Translations under genes and position numbers: made by a program | The notes under the pieces: generated by a model | The model's database searches: none | Seen by the model: only the letters and a program-made list of their open reading frames with translations | Told to the model about the DNA's origin: nothing | Assembly: GCA_009784625.1 (NCBI GenBank) | Contig: WRBI01000012.1 | Span: forward strand, 1 to 54,005 | DNA: 54,005 nucleotides | Source of the DNA: Oscillospiraceae bacterium | GTDB taxonomy: Bacteria > Bacillota > Clostridia > Oscillospirales > Ruminococcaceae | Direction of reading: 5' to 3' | Part shown: positions 52,220 through 54,005 of the stretch, piece after piece | Numbering within the stretch: the first letter of the stretch is position 1 | How the letters are laid out: the number at the start of each line of letters is the position of its first letter

Positions 52220-53691
52220 AAACTGTAATATATGCTCGGTATTCGTCAGACAATCAGCGTGAAGAATCGGTGGAGGGGCAAATCCGCGAGTGTACCGAGT
52301 ATGCCAAACATAACGGAATCACTATCATTGGAACATACATTGACCGTGCTTTGTCTGCAAAGACCGACAACCGCCCGGAGTTCCAGCGCATGATAAAGGA
52401 CAGCGCCAAAAAGCTGTTTGATGTGATTATCGTCTGGAAACTTGACCGCTTCGCCCGGAACCGATACGACAGCGCGCATTATAAATCCATCCTGCGCAAA
52501 AACGGCGTTAAAATCATATCGGCAAAAGAGAACATTTCAGAGGGGCCGGAGGGCATTATTCTTGAATCCATGTTAGAGGGGATGGCCGAGTATTACAGCG
52601 CCGAGCTTTCCCAAAAAGTATCGCGCGGCATGACGGAAAACGCGCTAAAGGGCAAAAACAACGGCGGCGGCATTCCGCTTGGATATTTGTTGGGTGGCGA
52701 CCAAAAGCTTGTGATTGACCCGATAACCGCGCCGCTTGTACAAGAAGCCTTTACCCGATATGCGGAGGGCGAAACCATGCGGGCGATTGTGGAATCGTTC
52801 AATGAGCGCGGGTTGACTACCAAGAAAAACCAGCCATTCAACATTAACAGTTTTAACGTGTTATTCAATAATCGCAAGTACATAGGCGAGTACAAATACA
52901 AAGAAGTGGTAATCTCTGGCGGTGTTCCCGCACTTGTGTCGGAAGAAGTTTTTGAGCGGGTACAAGAGCGCAAACAAAAGAACAAACGCGCACCCGCAAG
53001 GGCGAAAGCGGATGAAGAATACCTACTCACGACCAAGCTCCTGTGTGGGGATTGTGGGCGGCTGTTAATCGGGGAGAGCGGCACCAGCAAGACAGGCAAA
53101 GTTCACTATTATTACAAATGTGGCGGCGCTAAGCGCCGCAGCGGATGCAAAAAGAAAACAGTCAAGAAAGATTGGATAGAGCGGATTGCCGTTGTATGGA
53201 CGGTCAATAAGGTATTGAAAGACGAGGAAATCGACCGCATAGCGGACAAGCTGGTGGATATGCAAGAGCGCGAAAATACGCTATTGCCTACATTACGCCA
53301 GCAGCTTGCCGAGACGAACAAGGGAATCGACAATTTATTAAACGCCATACAGCAAGGGCTATACAACGCCGCCGCGCAGAAGCGCATGGACGAGCTTGAA
53401 GCGAGGAAAGCAGATTTAGAGGTCAGCATATTGCAAGCCGAGCTTACAAGGCCAAAATATTCAAAAGATGAAATGGTGCGCTGGATTGGTCAATTCAAAC
53501 ATGGTGATGTGGATAGTGTTGATTACCAGCGGCAGATTATCGACATTTTCATCAACTCGATTCGCATATTTGATGACAAAATCATATTTACCTACAACTA
53601 CAAGGACGGTACAGAGGTAATTTCCCTCGCGGATATACACGCCGCGCTGGGTTCGGATTTCGGTGAGAGTACCCCACCAAACGCCCCATAG
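52216..53691 (+). CDS. Large serine recombinase (integrase/excisionase)
   Basis: 491 residues starting at TTG. Resolvase catalytic domain: VIYARYSS (R8, nucleophile S10), LDRFARNR, EGMAEYYSAELSQK; then the Recombinase domain (GIPLGYLL...FNINSFNVLFNNRKYIGEYK), a zinc ribbon (LLCGDCGRLLIG with C...C of KCGG/RSGC), a coiled coil and a C-terminal DNA-binding part. Typical of elements such as the TnpX/Tn4451 class. It would integrate and excise the element using short att sites. All domains look complete. Confidence 0.95.
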   Translation: MKTVIYARYSSDNQREESVEGQIRECTEYAKHNGITIIGTYIDRALSAKTDNRPEFQRMIKDSAKKLFDVIIVWKLDRFARNRYDSAHYKSILRKNGVKIISAKENISEGPEGIILESMLEGMAEYYSAELSQKVSRGMTENALKGKNNGGGIPLGYLLGGDQKLVIDPITAPLVQEAFTRYAEGETMRAIVESFNERGLTTKKNQPFNINSFNVLFNNRKYIGEYKYKEVVISGGVPALVSEEVFERVQERKQKNKRAPARAKADEEYLLTTKLLCGDCGRLLIGESGTSKTGKVHYYYKCGGAKRRSGCKKKTVKKDWIERIAVVWTVNKVLKDEEIDRIADKLVDMQERENTLLPTLRQQLAETNKGIDNLLNAIQQGLYNAAAQKRMDELEARKADLEVSILQAELTRPKYSKDEMVRWIGQFKHGDVDSVDYQRQIIDIFINSIRIFDDKIIFTYNYKDGTEVISLADIHAALGSDFGESTPPNAP

Positions 53692-53878
53692 ACGAACCTT
53701 CGGGAATGTCTATAGGGCGATCAATTTTCTGCCCATCCTGCACGTTGAAGCGGATTCTGAGCTTGTCGTCACCAAGTTCAATCCGGGAGATGAAAATATC
53801 AACCAGCGCTCTGCGGTAATCAATATCAGCAGGGTTGCCTTTAACAAACCGCTCAAAGAAAAACTTATAATCATCGAA
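53588..53878 (-). pseudogene. C-terminal remnant of a second serine recombinase
   Basis: Minus-strand frame with FDDYKFFFERFVKGNPADID, YRRALVDIFISRIELGDDKL and the strand ending RFNVQDGQKI, matching the C-terminal domain seen in the intact recombinase (FKHGDVDSVDYQRQIIDIFI) but clearly distinct. No start, no catalytic domain. The two genes are tail to tail, the remnant reading through the last codons of the intact gene. It is broken at a TA dinucleotide (53881-53882) where the IS630-type element begins. Confidence 0.75.
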
Positions 53879-53880
53879 CT

Positions 53881-54005
53881 TAAAAAAAGCATTTTGGAGT
53901 GCCAGACTAAAGGAATGAGTTACGATATAAAATACCGGCAACGAGCGATGGAATATTGGCAAGATGGGCATAGCAAGAAGGCAACAATGTCAGCGTTCAA
54001 AGTAA
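53881..54005 (+). mobile_element. IS630-type insertion sequence, 5' end (cut by window edge)
   Basis: From 53915 an ATG (AAAGGA just upstream) opens a frame beginning MSYDIKYRQRAMEYWQDGHS, the N-terminal helix-turn-helix typical of IS630-family transposases, which insert at TA. The left end is inferred to be the TA at 53881, the point where homology of the recombinase remnant stops. The gene continues past the window. Confidence 0.7.

Larger units (their letters stand above)
46706..53700. mobile_element. Integrative mobilizable element with MobV relaxase and serine recombinase
   Basis: A block lying between tRNA-Ala and an IS630-type element: relaxase, Cys_rich_VLP protein, regulators, AT-rich cargo, an oriT and a large serine recombinase. 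Composition shifts within it, especially at 49900-51500, which is visibly AT-rich. No conjugation pore or replication genes are seen, so transfer would need a helper element. The exact ends are not fixed: serine recombinases leave only very short core duplications, and no longer direct repeat was found. Confidence 0.75.

Noticed and set aside
46690-53710. Direct repeat of the tRNA 3' end as attachment site
   Set aside because: Only a 7-base CTTCGGG match is found near 53698; too short to claim as an att duplication.

Overview
The window looks like chromosomal DNA of a GC-rich, spore-forming, anaerobic Firmicute of the class Clostridia. The support is a complete gerA-gerB-gerC germination operon, an rpoB-rpoC-rpsL-rpsG-fusA-tuf cluster, strong AGGAGG ribosome binding sites, SigA-type promoters (TTGACA-17-TATAAT), the MEP isoprenoid genes ispD and ispF, a reverse beta-oxidation-type thiolase/hydroxyacyl-CoA dehydrogenase pair and a MobV-type mobilizable element. 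The species cannot be named from the sequence alone.

Layout. 1-300: 3' end of an IS5-type transposase and a decapitated ORF. 300-12,640 (minus strand): transcription/translation operon from one strong promoter at 12,608-12,637. 12,860-18,720: a small orphan protein, a lipoprotein, a GyrI-like protein, an unusual 790-aa flagellin, a divergent adenosine-deaminase-like enzyme and a sigma-region-4/XRE pair. 18,900-22,650: spore germinant receptor operon. 22,790-24,800: metallophosphoesterase, acetyltransferase and two tandem XRE regulators with a compact divergent promoter. 24,750-28,430: aconitase-family hydratase plus NADP isocitrate dehydrogenase behind a promoter, duplicated 10-bp-phased motifs and a leader terminator. 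28,430-31,180: thiolase and 3-hydroxyacyl-CoA dehydrogenase. 31,300-36,570: YjiH-type transporter, acetyltransferase, polysaccharide deacetylase with ispD-ispF, an OadG-like small membrane protein and a small Cys-containing protein. 36,690-46,710: PcrA/UvrD helicase, a Cys-rich coat-like protein, DUF2156 protein, acetyltransferase, DJ-1 protein, 5-formyl-THF cyclo-ligase, a 50-aa Cys/Gly-rich protein missed by length cut-offs, MltG, a U32 peptidase-family protein and tRNA-Ala(CGC).

Directly after the tRNA lies an integrative mobilizable element (about 46,780-53,700). It carries a MobV relaxase, a Cys_rich_VLP protein, a sigma-like regulator, a short ribbon-helix-helix regulator with two palindromic operators, AT-rich cargo including a two-TM membrane protein, an oriT whose nick sequence is that of the pMV158 family, an XRE regulator and a large serine recombinase. 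At its right edge is the C-terminal remnant of a second serine recombinase, cut by an IS630-type element that runs off the window.

Most notable observations: the pMV158-type oriT 3.6 kb from its relaxase; the flagellin with about 420 residues of Pro/Ala-rich insert; a 162-bp whole-element palindrome (MITE-like) and a separate ~110-bp dispersed repeat, each supplying the stop codon of an upstream gene; the structured aconitase leader; and the tiny Cys-rich protein with a SigK-like promoter.
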